DNA of 64,000 nt from contig NC_077245.1 in assembly GCF_947179165.1 (NCBI RefSeq), forward strand, positions 945,001-1,009,000, read 5' to 3'. The DNA is from Solanum dulcamara (taxonomy: Eukaryota > Streptophyta > Magnoliopsida > Solanales > Solanaceae). Position numbers and translations under genes: made by a program. Positions 37,166-47,500 of this stretch are shown one piece after another. A model generated the notes under the pieces. The model was not told the origin of the DNA. It searched no databases and worked only from the letters and a program-made list of their open reading frames with translations. How positions within the stretch are numbered: position 1 is the stretch's first letter; each line of letters starts with the position of its first letter.

Positions 37166-38882
37166 AATTATTTAATTTTAATTTGCAAAACACAAATTGT
37201 CATGTAAACTTCTAATTATTGTTATATATGTCAACTCTTGTGAATTTCTTTTCATGTATTTTCATCAAAGTTTTTTTGAATTTTTTTGTCCTTATTGTGA
37301 TCGATTTAATCTATTTTCTATTATTTGTTTATTTAATTAAAATTGTCGTTCAACATACTTTTTTCATGTCATGTACTTTTTATCTTGAGATCTTATTTTC
37401 TCAAGAAAGGAAACAAAATTGATACATTTTTGATATTGTGTATTGTTTAATATGGAGGAGATAATAATTTTATCATGAAAAAAATTGTGTTATTTTTTTT
37501 CAATCAGCATTTGTGAGATCTACTTCTTTCAAATAGAAAATAATGAAAATTATTACAGATGTGATGCAATAACATAGTATATAAAACTTTTTGAGAACTA
37601 TAGAAAAGAAAAAGGAAATTAGATTTAACCTATTTTGGTGCATTGATGTCAAATAACATTTAAAGCGAACAAATCCTTTGAGAATTATTATCCTAATATT
37701 TAGAAATTTGAATTAATTAAACTTCTAATTATTAAAAATATTTACTTATAAAATATTTTTCTTCTTAAATATTTTTTTTAATTATGTTAAAAATACTATA
37801 CTAATATTTAAGCAAAAAGAAAAGAAAAGGTCAAAAAAGCCGAAAGAATATAAGAGGAGAATAAAAAAAAGGGCATTGTCGACGAAATTGCCAGAAGAGA
37901 GTATTGGAATGAAGAAGAGAAGTTTTCAAATGGCAAACTCGACGTTCACTTGACGTTGGATCAAACTCAAGAAAATAAAATTAAGTTATTACTTATGATT
38001 TCAATGATATTCATATTTTTAATATAATGCTTCACTTACAATACAATCAAAAGGCCTACCACGTAAGTTGCAAGGGTGCGCGATCAATGCGTCGGTCCAA
38101 GAAAACTTTCAATTTTAGCTAGAAAAATTTACTTAAATATTTAAGGTTAAGTTTGGTGCGACATCATGCATGTGCAATGGCACTTGTGGAGATCATATAA
38201 TACAAAATAGAAACAAGTAAATTGTATTGATTTTGCTTTTTAATTGGCAGATGTGATATCATGTGGACAATTTTTATCTTAAACATAACGTACACACAAT
38301 AATTTAAATTATATGTATATATATAAATATATATATAACGCAATACACATCTGCAAAGCACGTACACTTAACTAGTTTTTTTAAAAAAAAGAGAGTGAGA
38401 GAAAGGAAGGGGAAGTGGGAGAGAGAGACATATTATTAAAAAAGTTATGCTATAGATCGTAAAATATATGGTATAAATGGTAATTATAAAGCTAAAATAC
38501 ATTGTTTACGTAAAAAAGACCTTTTTTTTACCCTATGTAAAAACATACTGAATTTGTTTTATTGAAGCATAACCAATTAGGTCGTTCTTTCAGATTTTCT
38601 TGTATTGGTTTCATGATATGGTATTGGGTCCTCACCACCCTAGCCGGGGCTTAAAATTTTGTATCTTAAGAAAAAAATGTGTGTATTTTTGCAAATATAA
38701 TGGTCTTCTCCTAGTCAATTTATGCTTTAAGGTTCGTTTGGTTTCGACACAAATTATGCAGGAATTAGTAACGCAGAAGTCTAATATTTAAATTCCAACT
38801 TTGCCTATAATGAGATGCTCTTCCAATGCCTAGAGGTTCAAGTGATCTCTATGAACTCCACAGCAAGGGTACATTTATTCAT
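37166..38882. other. AT-rich intergenic DNA
   Basis: No gene recognised. The open frame at 37219-37422 is a low-complexity Phe/Ile/Leu frame expected from AT-rich DNA. A purine-rich patch at 38380-38430 (GAGAGAGAGA) and an AT dinucleotide run at 38310-38335 are the only notable features. Confidence 0.4.
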
Positions 38883-38898
38883 AAAGTTGTGCTAAAAA

Positions 38899-39114
38899 CC
38901 TGCAAGGGTGGCTAAGTTGATTGAGCAAGGCATGTCCCAAATGGGAAGTCTCAGGTTTGAAATTCTCTACATGCTTTCTTGATCGAGTTCATTGCACAGG
39001 GCTTGTCTAGTGCATTTATCTCTTCTATGTGATTTGTGGGTTATTACACATCGAAGCAGGATTTACTCTGTGCGCACCCGAAAAATAGCGATTGCAGGTT
39101 CCCTTGTCATAAAA
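38899..39114 (+). mobile_element. tRNA-derived SINE with 16-bp target duplication
   Basis: The 5' part has an A-box-like string (TGGCTAAGTTGATTGAGCAA) and a B-box-like string (AGGTTTGAAATTC near 38953), the internal pol III promoter of tRNA-derived SINEs. The body ends in an A-run. The flanks AAAGTTGTGCTAAAAA (38883-38898) and AAAGTTATGCTAAAAA (39115-39130) are a target duplication with one difference. The sequence resembles a known Solanaceae SINE (SolS) type from memory; the family number is not assigned. Confidence 0.82.
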
Positions 39115-39349
39115 AAAGTTATGCTAAAAAGTCTATTAGTTTTCAAAAACATCCTAATAGTTGAACGATGTCAAACAAATTGGGACGCCAAGAGATCAAT
39201 TCTAAAATTCAAACTTCTATGATCACAATTGACATTTCGAGTTTTAACAGCACATTTTATTCTGAATGGGCAAAAAGAAAATGGGTTGGTGATATTTCAA
39301 TTATGAATTGTTCAACTGAACTCTCGAACATTAAGATAGATATTTAAAA

Positions 39350-39475
39350 TACAATATATCCAGTGCAATCCTATAAAGTAAGGTATGAAGAGAGTAGGAT
39401 GTACGCAGATCGTACTCCTACTTCAGAGCTAAAGAGATTATTTTCAAAAGACACTTGGCCTACGATAGATATTTA
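39350..39475 (-). mobile_element. Solo 3'-end fragment of the RTE-like LINE family
   Basis: The plus strand reads ACAATATATCCAGTGCAATCC, then AGAGTAGGATGTACGCAGA and a diverged form of the GGCTGTTTCCGAAAGACCCT block. This is the same order as the 3' UTR ends of the LINE copies at 13597 and 15668. Only the last 125 bp are present. It is a severely 5'-truncated LINE, or a SINE sharing that tail. Confidence 0.6.
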
Positions 39476-39713
39476 AAATTTCAGTAAAAATTAGTTGGTG
39501 TTTTCCCAGTCATGAGAAAACAAAAGAGATAATTATCTCTACAATCTTACATCAAAATGGATTGCATATATTTTTGCTTGGGACCCAAATAGGCTTTGAG
39601 AAATGGGAGATTTTAAGCATCATTGAATATCTATTGGGCAGTGTAAAATTCTTCTCATTTGGAGTAAAAGATAACACAAACATCATTTGACTGAGTGGGA
39701 TGTCATTTGACTG

Positions 39714-39928
39714 ACGGAATCTGAGATTTTTGATTAAGGGTGGAAAAAATCCATCTATTTCACCACACCCTTGGGGCCTTGGCGGTTCTTGGAAAAAAAA
39801 TATTGAAAAATGATTCAATACTTCTAAGATAAATTTCAATATTTTTTTTCCAAGAACCGCCAAGGCCCCAAGGGTGTGGTGAAATAGATGGATTTTTTCC
39901 ACCCTTAATCAAAAATCTCAAATTCCGT
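39714..39928. repeat. Near-perfect 95-bp foldback (inverted repeat, 25-nt loop)
   Basis: The left arm 39714-39808 and the right arm 39834-39928 are reverse complements over 95 bases with a single mismatch (the C at 39721 against an A). The loop is 39809-39833. Parts of the right arm and its outer flank (CCACCCTTAATCAAAAATCTC, then AAAAAGTCCATGAG) resemble the head of a tRNA-derived plant SINE, so the hairpin may have formed by inverted duplication of a SINE head. An RNA from either strand would make a long, almost perfect duplex. No known miRNA sequence was recognised in the arms. Confidence 0.92.
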
Positions 39929-40716
39929 TCCTGAAAATTAAAAAGTCCATGAGCATTTATCGAATATTGAAATTTCATTTTATCTTCCCACCAAAATTGA
40001 CACTATTATTATGCTACTCATTAATTATACCCAAATGAGTTGCTAGAAATTAGTTGATGCACCAAATATGCCGTAGGGAAGAAGGTAACATTACTACAAT
40101 GAGAACAGAAATTATTCATTGCAGTTTCGTCTTGCAGTACTACTGGTAATTAATGGACTTAGTAGTAGGCAACCTTATGGGACAATAATAACTGACAAAG
40201 TCCATGAACATGGAAAAGAGACTCAGTTAACTATAAGTTTTGAGTAAACAAACAATGAATACAAAACAACCCGCAAAGATAATTAACAGCCCGTTTGCAT
40301 GGGATTAAAAAATGACTTTTATGTATGAAGTGTTTTTAGAATTTTTAAGTGCTGAAAATTGTTTTTATAAATAAGCAGTTGAGTGTTTGGATAAAAGTGT
40401 TTATGCTGAAAATAAGTTGTTGATGTGTTCGGCAAATAAGTGCTGTTAAGCACTTATTTTCTGTCAAAATGACCGAAATACCCTTAAAGCTGTTAACACC
40501 CATAATAAGTTGATTTAAAAGATTTTTAAACTCCAAAGTTGATTTAAATCAAAAGTAATTTATATTGTAAAATCACTTTCACTATAAATGTTTATTTATG
40601 AGAATATTAATTAAACCATTCTTCTTCCTCCAACAGATATATCTTATGTTAACGGTGATTAAGATCTCAGATTTGCTACATTTCTTAACAAAGCAAAAGG
40701 GAAAAGCGACGCCGCC

Positions 40717-41103
40717 ATGGCTGCAAACATCAGTTTGCTATTCAAAGCCTTAACCGGGTCGCCCTGCCAAGATACGGGTCGAATTTTTCTCAATGTCGTA
40801 ATTGAACATAGCCCAGAAAGGAAGCAAATAATCACCATAGCCCCTTTACAACATCAGCAACACAAAGAAAGGAGAAAGAAAAAGAGAAAAAGCAAGAGCA
40901 AGAAGAGTGTTAACGTGTGTTTGGATGAAGGTATAATGTTTGTTTTTCTTGTATATTTCAAAGGGTTGTTGGTTTTTTGTTCCATTAATGAAAAAATCAC
41001 TGGCAAAGCAGAGATGGGAAACCACCCTTTTACAGGAAATCCTATTTTTCTCTGTCGCCTCGTTCTTCTTCCTTTCTTGGCTATGCTCGAATTTCTTGGC
41101 TAA
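40717..41103 (+). pseudogene. Open frame in captured DNA of the Pack-type element
   Basis: A 128-aa frame starting at the ATG in GCCGCCATGG, a good initiation context. It begins MAANISLLFKALTGSPC and has a very basic stretch ERRKKKRKSKSKK. The later part runs through hydrophobic sequence that may be non-coding in origin. The family is unrecognised. Being inside a transposon it is more likely a captured fragment or chance fusion than a host gene. Expression is unknown. Confidence 0.35.
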
Positions 41104-41282
41104 TCACCAAGATTGAAAGTCTGTTTAGCAGCCCAGGCAGAGTAATCAGATGAAGCCTTTCTATTAGTGGCAACGTTGTAGAACCAACCAGCTGGACCAC
41201 TGGGTTTGAAAACTGCGCTGTTGTAGAAGATAATGAACAGAGATCGTGGAGGTTGCGTTGTTGCTGAAGAAATGAGGAACAA
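41103..41282 (-). pseudogene. Captured phytocyanin (plastocyanin-like) gene fragment
   Basis: Minus-strand translation gives GPAGWFYNVATNRKASSDYS followed by AWAAKQTFNLGD and a stop. This has the pattern of the first exon of plant phytocyanins (uclacyanin or early-nodulin-like: GW...YS.WA..KTF..GD...F). The sequence stops exactly where the LIF(K/N) strand should follow, so the copper site is absent. It lies antisense to the 40717 frame inside the Tourist-like element. The family call comes from motif memory and is moderately sure. Confidence 0.55.
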
Positions 41283-41526
41283 ATGTGAATTTTAGGGCTT
41301 TAGCTGAGAGGGTACTTTGGGAATTAAAATAAAATATAAGAGATATAAAAGTAATTTTCATGGTCAATGAAAATGCCTTTAAGCCCTCCAAAAAAAAATA
41401 GAATTTCCAACTTTTCATTTTTGGGTGAGTTTAAGAATTTTCTAGCTTAATTTAGCATTTTAAGTTGGTACCCAAACACTATAATAAGCTAAAACCAACT
41501 TATAAGCCCATCTAAATGGGCTCTAA

Positions 41527-41645
41527 ATTGGTTGAGCAGATAATCTCGATCTCAAATTCAAAATTCCCTGCATGCTTTCTCGGTCAAGTTCATTACAAAG
41601 ACTTGTTTAATATGATTTACCTCCCACGTATAATATGGGGTGAAC
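41527..41645 (+). mobile_element. Truncated SINE relic
   Basis: TTGGTTGAGCA, CTCAAATTCAAAATTCCCTGCATGCTTTCTCGGTCAAGTTCATT (first and last parts) and ACTTGTTTAATATGATTTACC follow the same order as the SINE at 38899-39114. The first bases and the 3' third are missing. It abuts the right end of the Tourist-like element. No target duplication was found. Confidence 0.6.
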
Positions 41646-41649
41646 CTTA

Positions 41650-42600
41650 AACTTTTTTATGTTTTTACACACTATTTTTACACTATATATGAAGGTCTAT
41701 TACCTTGTAGCAAAAGGTAGGTCCGTTCCTATTAATTAATACAAGAGAGTATTAATTCATTAGGTCCGCTTTAATAGGAGCGTAGAAAAAGGAACTTTAT
41801 GTTGCCATAATTTATTGGCAAAATGTCAGACATCAATCATGAGCCTAGCTATTTCCCTCTCCCTCTCCCTCTTCATCAATCCACTGTACATGCTCATTGC
41901 AGTTTCTATTCAAATCTCAAAGTTTATAGATTTTGAGTATACGTATATATTCCATGAATTTTTCAGTAAATATATCAAGTTTGAACTAGAATTACTGAAC
42001 AATGTGTTATCAATGTTATCTCCGACCAACACAGGAGGCTACCGATAATCCAACCAAGCCCGGGACATAATTCCGGTCTCGATCTCTATCTTTTTCGTTC
42101 AAAAATCGAGAAATTATCGTCGTATATATCTTCACTTAAAAATCTAACTTATAGCAAACGACAGCGTTGCACTTTTATTATTGAATCCAAAGTCAAAACC
42201 TAGCTAGTACTATTAGTAGTACTATTTTCATGTTTATTTTTTCATCCATCATATTTACACTAAGCTGACAAATGCCGATTCTAACTACCGTCATGATCCC
42301 CCTTACTAGATGTCTTGCTAGTATTATGTTATTACCTCATGAATGGATGGATAACAATAAACATAACTCTAAAACATGATACTAGCAACAATTCTATAAA
42401 CATTAACTAATGAGTATAGTAGCTACTAGTTATACATTAGAACATATACCAAAAAGAAATGACACAACAAAGGGCCAACATACATATTTCATAAATACAA
42501 TCTTTCACATCAATGTTTGACACAAATAGTAACGGAATAAGTAAACTGTTTTCTAAGTTCTAACTAAATGGGAGACATCCTCCATTTTTCTGGATCCCCT
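41650..42600. other. AT-rich spacer
   Basis: No gene recognised. A frame at 41815-42048 is led by a non-ATG codon, is Ser/Leu/Ile-rich and matches nothing known to me. Confidence 0.4.
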
Positions 42601-42602
42601 TC

Positions 42603-42728
42603 ACAACAACATACCTACAGACTTACCTAATGCAATCCCACAAGTGAGGTCTGAAAGGATGGCATGTAGGAGACCTTGTATATAACTTAGGATATAGAGC
42701 GGTTGTTTCTGATGAACTGACAACTCAA
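42603..42728 (-). mobile_element. Second solo 3'-end fragment of the RTE-like LINE family
   Basis: ACAACAACATACCTACAGAC...AATCCCACAAGTGAGGTCTG, then GGCATGTAGGAGACCTTG and AGCGGTTGTTTCTGATG, follow the order of the 3' UTR ends at 13597-13720 and 15668-15780 on the same strand. Only about 125 bp are present. It is too diverged for a target duplication to be seen. Confidence 0.6.
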
Positions 42729-43194
42729 GGATAGTCCAAACAAGTGCTAAATTGATCATTTTTAGAAAGGAACAAAGATACATAGAAAAAGTTCTAGGTA
42801 TATAAATATATGGTAAGTAACAAAGATTAGAAATTAAAGTAACAAAATGAAGAACTGAAGTTGAAAAAAATAGGGTTTTTGAGCTCCAAGTAGAATTTGA
42901 TTGTTTTTTTTTTCAATTTCATTGCAAGAAAGGAGTTTGAACTTTTAAGATACTAAATAAATATGGATCAAGACATCTTATTTGAGGATTGAAATAAAAT
43001 AAAATAAATCAAAGTGAAGAAAACTGATAAATCCAAACAATATAAAGATTTGTCTTTTTATTACCTTTTTGGAATTTCCAAAAAAAGCCTAGTCATCATC
43101 ATCATCATTCATCAGCACAAAATCTGTGGTTTAATTAACAACAACAAAACAACGTGTGAGGTGAAACATCACGAAGATTTCACAAAGAGAAACC

Positions 43195-43335
43195 AACACA
43201 AATCTGTTGACAGTATGCCCACCTCCATTCTTTCTTCTTCTTTTTTTCCTTCTAAATAATAAAAAATAATTTTCTAAAAAAACAGAAAATTATATATAAG
43301 GGAGGTGGACAGAATGCCAAAGAACTATGTAAGGA
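43195..43335 (-). ncRNA. MIR394: MIR394 precursor (miR394 and miR394*)
   Basis: The minus strand at 43320-43301 reads TTGGCATTCTGTCCACCTCC, the exact conserved plant miR394 sequence. The minus strand at 43224-43205 reads AGGTGGGCATACTGTCAACA, which pairs with it as the star strand with two mismatches and two G-U pairs. They are separated by an AT-rich loop (43227-43300), giving 5' arm miR394, loop, 3' arm star, as in known MIR394 genes. miR394 targets the F-box gene LCR (LEAF CURLING RESPONSIVENESS) and moves between cells to define stem-cell competence in the shoot tip. The stem extends a few bases beyond the duplex. The primary transcript should start to the right of 43335; I could not fix a TATA box. 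The outer limits given are approximate. Confidence 0.93.
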
Positions 43336-43339
43336 ACCC

Positions 43340-44440
43340 TTTGAGAAATCTCCATGAAAAATCAAGATTGTAGTGATCTCTCAATCTGCACTACTCACTA
43401 TTTAATTTTTGTACTCATAATAATAATATAGTTTCAAAAGAGGGACAGTTGAGCACTATTTAAGATGGTGGAGCTTTTATTGTCAAATGTGTATTGTTGT
43501 TGTTGGCTGTAAAAATAATTAATAGAGAGAGAGTTTTTTGAGAATAGGAAAGGAAGAGATCATAAATCAGATTGGATGTTTCATTCTTCTCTTTCTTTCT
43601 GGAGAAAAGAATCATCATACTTATTCTGAATTTTGCCCCCTCCTTTCAACACACCTAACTTGATCTGACGTTGATTTGAAATTGAAATTTTTATTTCATA
43701 CGTGAAAAATTGATATTAATTATGACTAATTCGCTTTAATAATGATTTGAAATCAAAATTTTATTTTAATACATAAAAGATTAATATTGATTATATCTAA
43801 TTTGCTATGAGACGTTGATTTAAAATTGAAATTTTATTTGAAAACGTGAGAAATTGACATTGATTTGAACTTAAAATTTTATTAAAATACATATAAAAAA
43901 ATTGATGTTTATTTGAAGATGCATATGATATTTTATTGGAATACGTAAGAATCTCATTATTTGTGAAAATGAATAAAAAGATACAAATTTTATGAAGTAT
44001 AATATTTATTGATAGAATGTTCATACTGTAATTCATAAATAAGATATGAAAATATTCTAAAAAGTCGTATTATAAAATGTATATATTTATATTTTTTTAT
44101 AAATAAATATTTATGATATTATGTTATTACATACTTTTTATTTTTTAAATACATATAATTTTACAATGGTTATCTAATAAATCAATCATAGAGGAATTTA
44201 CTATTTTTTAATATAATTCTCTCGTATGGTACAAAAAATCTATTCTTATCAAACATGAATCTTTTTTTATATAATCTAAATTTATGAATCAAATTTTAAA
44301 TTTTAAAAAAATTAAAATCACAACCTTTTATTATTACAAATCAAATTAAAGTTGAAATTTTATTCAATTTTATAAATAAATATAGCTTCAGAAAAAGGAG
44401 TTCGTTGTTAGTACTACAAAATGGCATCAATGTTCCAAGA
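43340..44440. other. Presumed MIR394 promoter region and AT-rich spacer
   Basis: The first few hundred bases lie upstream of MIR394 on the minus strand. From 43665 to 43960 there are irregular repeats of TTGATTTGAAATTGAAATTTTATT-type sequence with a period of roughly 70-90 bases. No coding sequence. Confidence 0.4.
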
Positions 44441-44441
44441 G

Positions 44442-44561
<120 letters not shown>

Positions 44562-47500
44562 GATTAGTAAAAAACTTCTTAGTTACGAACCTAAAAATAT
44601 GCTCCAATAATGAGTAGGCACATTAATTAGAGATTATTTTGTCCCCAAATTGGATATTATACTCAAAGGCCAAAGATCGATATATGTTTTTTGAGGTATA
44701 AGAAAAAAAACACAAGCTTCATTATTAATTAATGCATAATAAGTTTTTATTATTAATCACCCACCACATGATTAATCATTCGATCGGTTAACTTTTGATA
44801 GGATTGTTTGTACTTAGTCCATATAAAAATTGTGATAAAGTAATAAATATTTTATTATTTTTAATTATTAGTTTATCATGCAGATATCCTAGATATTAAT
44901 CTTTTTGATAAGGAACTAGCATTTTATTTTAAATAATATAAATTTAAATTATTCAAATCGTAAAATAAATATAAAATATTGAGCGAGAACCAACAACAAA
45001 AAAAAAGATGATTATAGCATATATTTTTTTACTCCTCTCTAAAAGCTCGTACGATTATAGCATTTATTATTTATTTAAGAGATTTTGTTTGTGGGGCGTG
45101 TAGTCGGCCACTAGAGGTAGCATCCTAGGTATATATACGCTGCTGCTGAATCAAATATTCTTTATTTTTATTTGTTTATTTTATATTTTATATATTTAAA
45201 ATATAATAATTAATATAAATATTTTATTATTATATTTATATTAATTAATATATAATTTTAAATTTAAAAATAAAAATAAAATTTATTTTTAAAATACAGA
45301 ACAAGTAAAGTGAATAGAAAGTGTAGTAGTAAGAAGAAGCTTCAAAAATCAAATGATAAAGTTTTGACCAATTTTGAGAAGAGAGCCAATAAATGGTCAA
45401 TGACTTCAATTATATTGCTTCACACCTTACTGCAGTGTTCTCTCTTGTCAATTTACTATATTGTAAAAAAAATAATTAAGAAAATTTAGAGAAAGAGTAA
45501 TAATCCTTTCCACCCTTTTGTCGAGTGATACGTCGCACTCATTATGCCAACTCTCTCTTCATAGTTCGAATTTCACTATTTACTTCTAAATTTTTTTATT
45601 TTATCTTTAGTGATAATGATTATATTTTTGTATAAATATATTAAAATACTTAGATTATGACTTTCAAAATTTATTTCAGTAAATTTAATGTCCTATAAAT
45701 TAAGTTTGAGACTAAAATGAATATAGTATATGTCATTGTGTATCGAGTTATTTTTTAATTATTAAATATTTTTTTCATCCATATTTGACTTGAAAACATT
45801 TTTTAAGAAGTAATAAATAAAATAGTACTTTATTATATGATTACTCCTAATTATTATATGTTTAAAATGTATTAGAAATAATTTGTACTTAATAATAAGA
45901 ACAACATAGATATATATAATAGTAAATTATTTTTTTATTTTTTTTAAAGATATTTTTGTCTTTTAAGCTTTACTTTTTCCATCCACTATTATTTTTCTAA
46001 AAACAAAAGGGACTTCTGGATTTAAACAAATAAAAATAAATATTAATTTTTAATATAGTAAATAAATAAAAATTTAATATAGTGAATAAATAAAAATAAA
46101 TAAAAGGGCGATGGGGTAGTACATACCATCCCATTAACACCTAATTTATTGCTTGAAAAGAGCAGCCTACCAAACTCTCATTTTATTTAGGTGCACTATT
46201 TATTGCAAAACATGAAGCACAAAAGAGGGAAATTATAGAATCACATGTATTCAAAATTGAAATTTATAAGTTTTTTTTTTAATAAGTTTAGATTAATATT
46301 CTATATGATTATAATTGATTACAATTAAATTTCTTTAAATATTCAATCAACAAGGGTACTCGGCTGAGACATGTTGAAAAAAGTATTCGTGATAAAGTGT
46401 TAATACTTTATAATAGAGTATTTTTCATAAAATTTCCAATAAGATATGCATTCAAATTAATTAAATTTCTAATATGAATATTGAACACCGATGAAAAATC
46501 GGATTAGATGAGCTTCTACAGACTTGTATTAGTAGCTAGGAATAGTAAAGTATCAAGGCAACAACTGAAATTGACATATTTGTTTCTTCTTCTTTAATTC
46601 TCTTTTCTTTCTTTTTTACTTTCTGTAATACTAAATCCATTTAAGTGTTCTTGGAGGTCTACATGACCAGTTGGCATTTGTCAGATGGAGCATGATTGAA
46701 TCATTGGGATAATACACATGTAATACACATTTGTAGTCATTTTAAATTTTTAACTCCAAAATAATACTAAAAAAAAAATCAAAAGAATGTACAATCGAAT
46801 TTTTTTATGATCGTGTTGTTTGTGTCGATATTTTTTTTTCTATTATAGAAAAGTCTAATCATATAAATAGTTATTTTTCTACTTCCTTATCTTATGTCTT
46901 TAATATACCCCAAAAATTGATCACAAACAGGGTTGGAGTTAGCGTTCAAGCTACCAAATTGATAAAATTCAATAATTTTAATCAAAGTATTATATTTATA
47001 TTAGTAAAATTTTATCTGAAATACAAAAATATTTAGTCAAAACTTGATAAATTATTATTTTTAAAATTTTTAGAATTCATAAACTTAAATTTTAGATCCG
47101 CGCCCTCTCTGGCCTGAAAAATATTCAAATGTCATCAATTCCTTGTATAATTGTATCTGATGATATCCTAGCATCATGCTTACCACAATTTAAAAAAAGG
47201 TATCCATTTGGAGAAAAAAAATTTGACCTTTTGAAAATAATCAGTACTAGTTTTTTGAGCAGGCAATTTTGGTGACAAGTGAAACTTTAGTAACTTTCTA
47301 GACATGAATTTTCTTCCTAGTATAATAATTAATTTATGGTTGTTGTCCATTAATTCTCCACTCTATGATATTATGAAGTGTCTCCACTTTAGTTCAGCAT
47401 GCAATATTGCCTTTTTCCTGTATTAATTGTAGCCTCTAATTTCACATCATTAGGCCTTATAAATTTACCTCTTAAGCTACGTTTTCATCTAATTTATGTT

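Larger units (their letters stand above)
40287..41523. mobile_element. Tourist-like element carrying gene fragments (Pack-type), 1.24 kb
   Basis: The ends CAGCCCGTTTGCATGGG and CCCATCTAAATGGGCTC are inverted repeats, and TAA is duplicated at 40284-40286 and 41524-41526. The first 110 bases and the last 240 bases match the small MITE at 18137-18528 in order (AAGCAGTTGAGTGTTTGGAT; GAGATATAAAAGTAATTTTC). Between them lies about 650 bp of foreign, less AT-rich DNA (about 40640-41280) with an ATG-led open frame at 40717-41103 (+) and a phytocyanin-like fragment on the minus strand. No transposase is present, so this is a non-autonomous element that captured host sequence. Confidence 0.75.

Noticed and set aside
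41815..42048. 77-aa Ser/Leu/Ile-rich frame
   Set aside because: Non-ATG start and low-complexity content; the later ATG gives an even less convincing product.
43014..43259. 81-aa plus-strand frame overlapping the MIR394 star strand
   Set aside because: It starts from a non-ATG codon and overlaps the conserved miRNA hairpin on the other strand.
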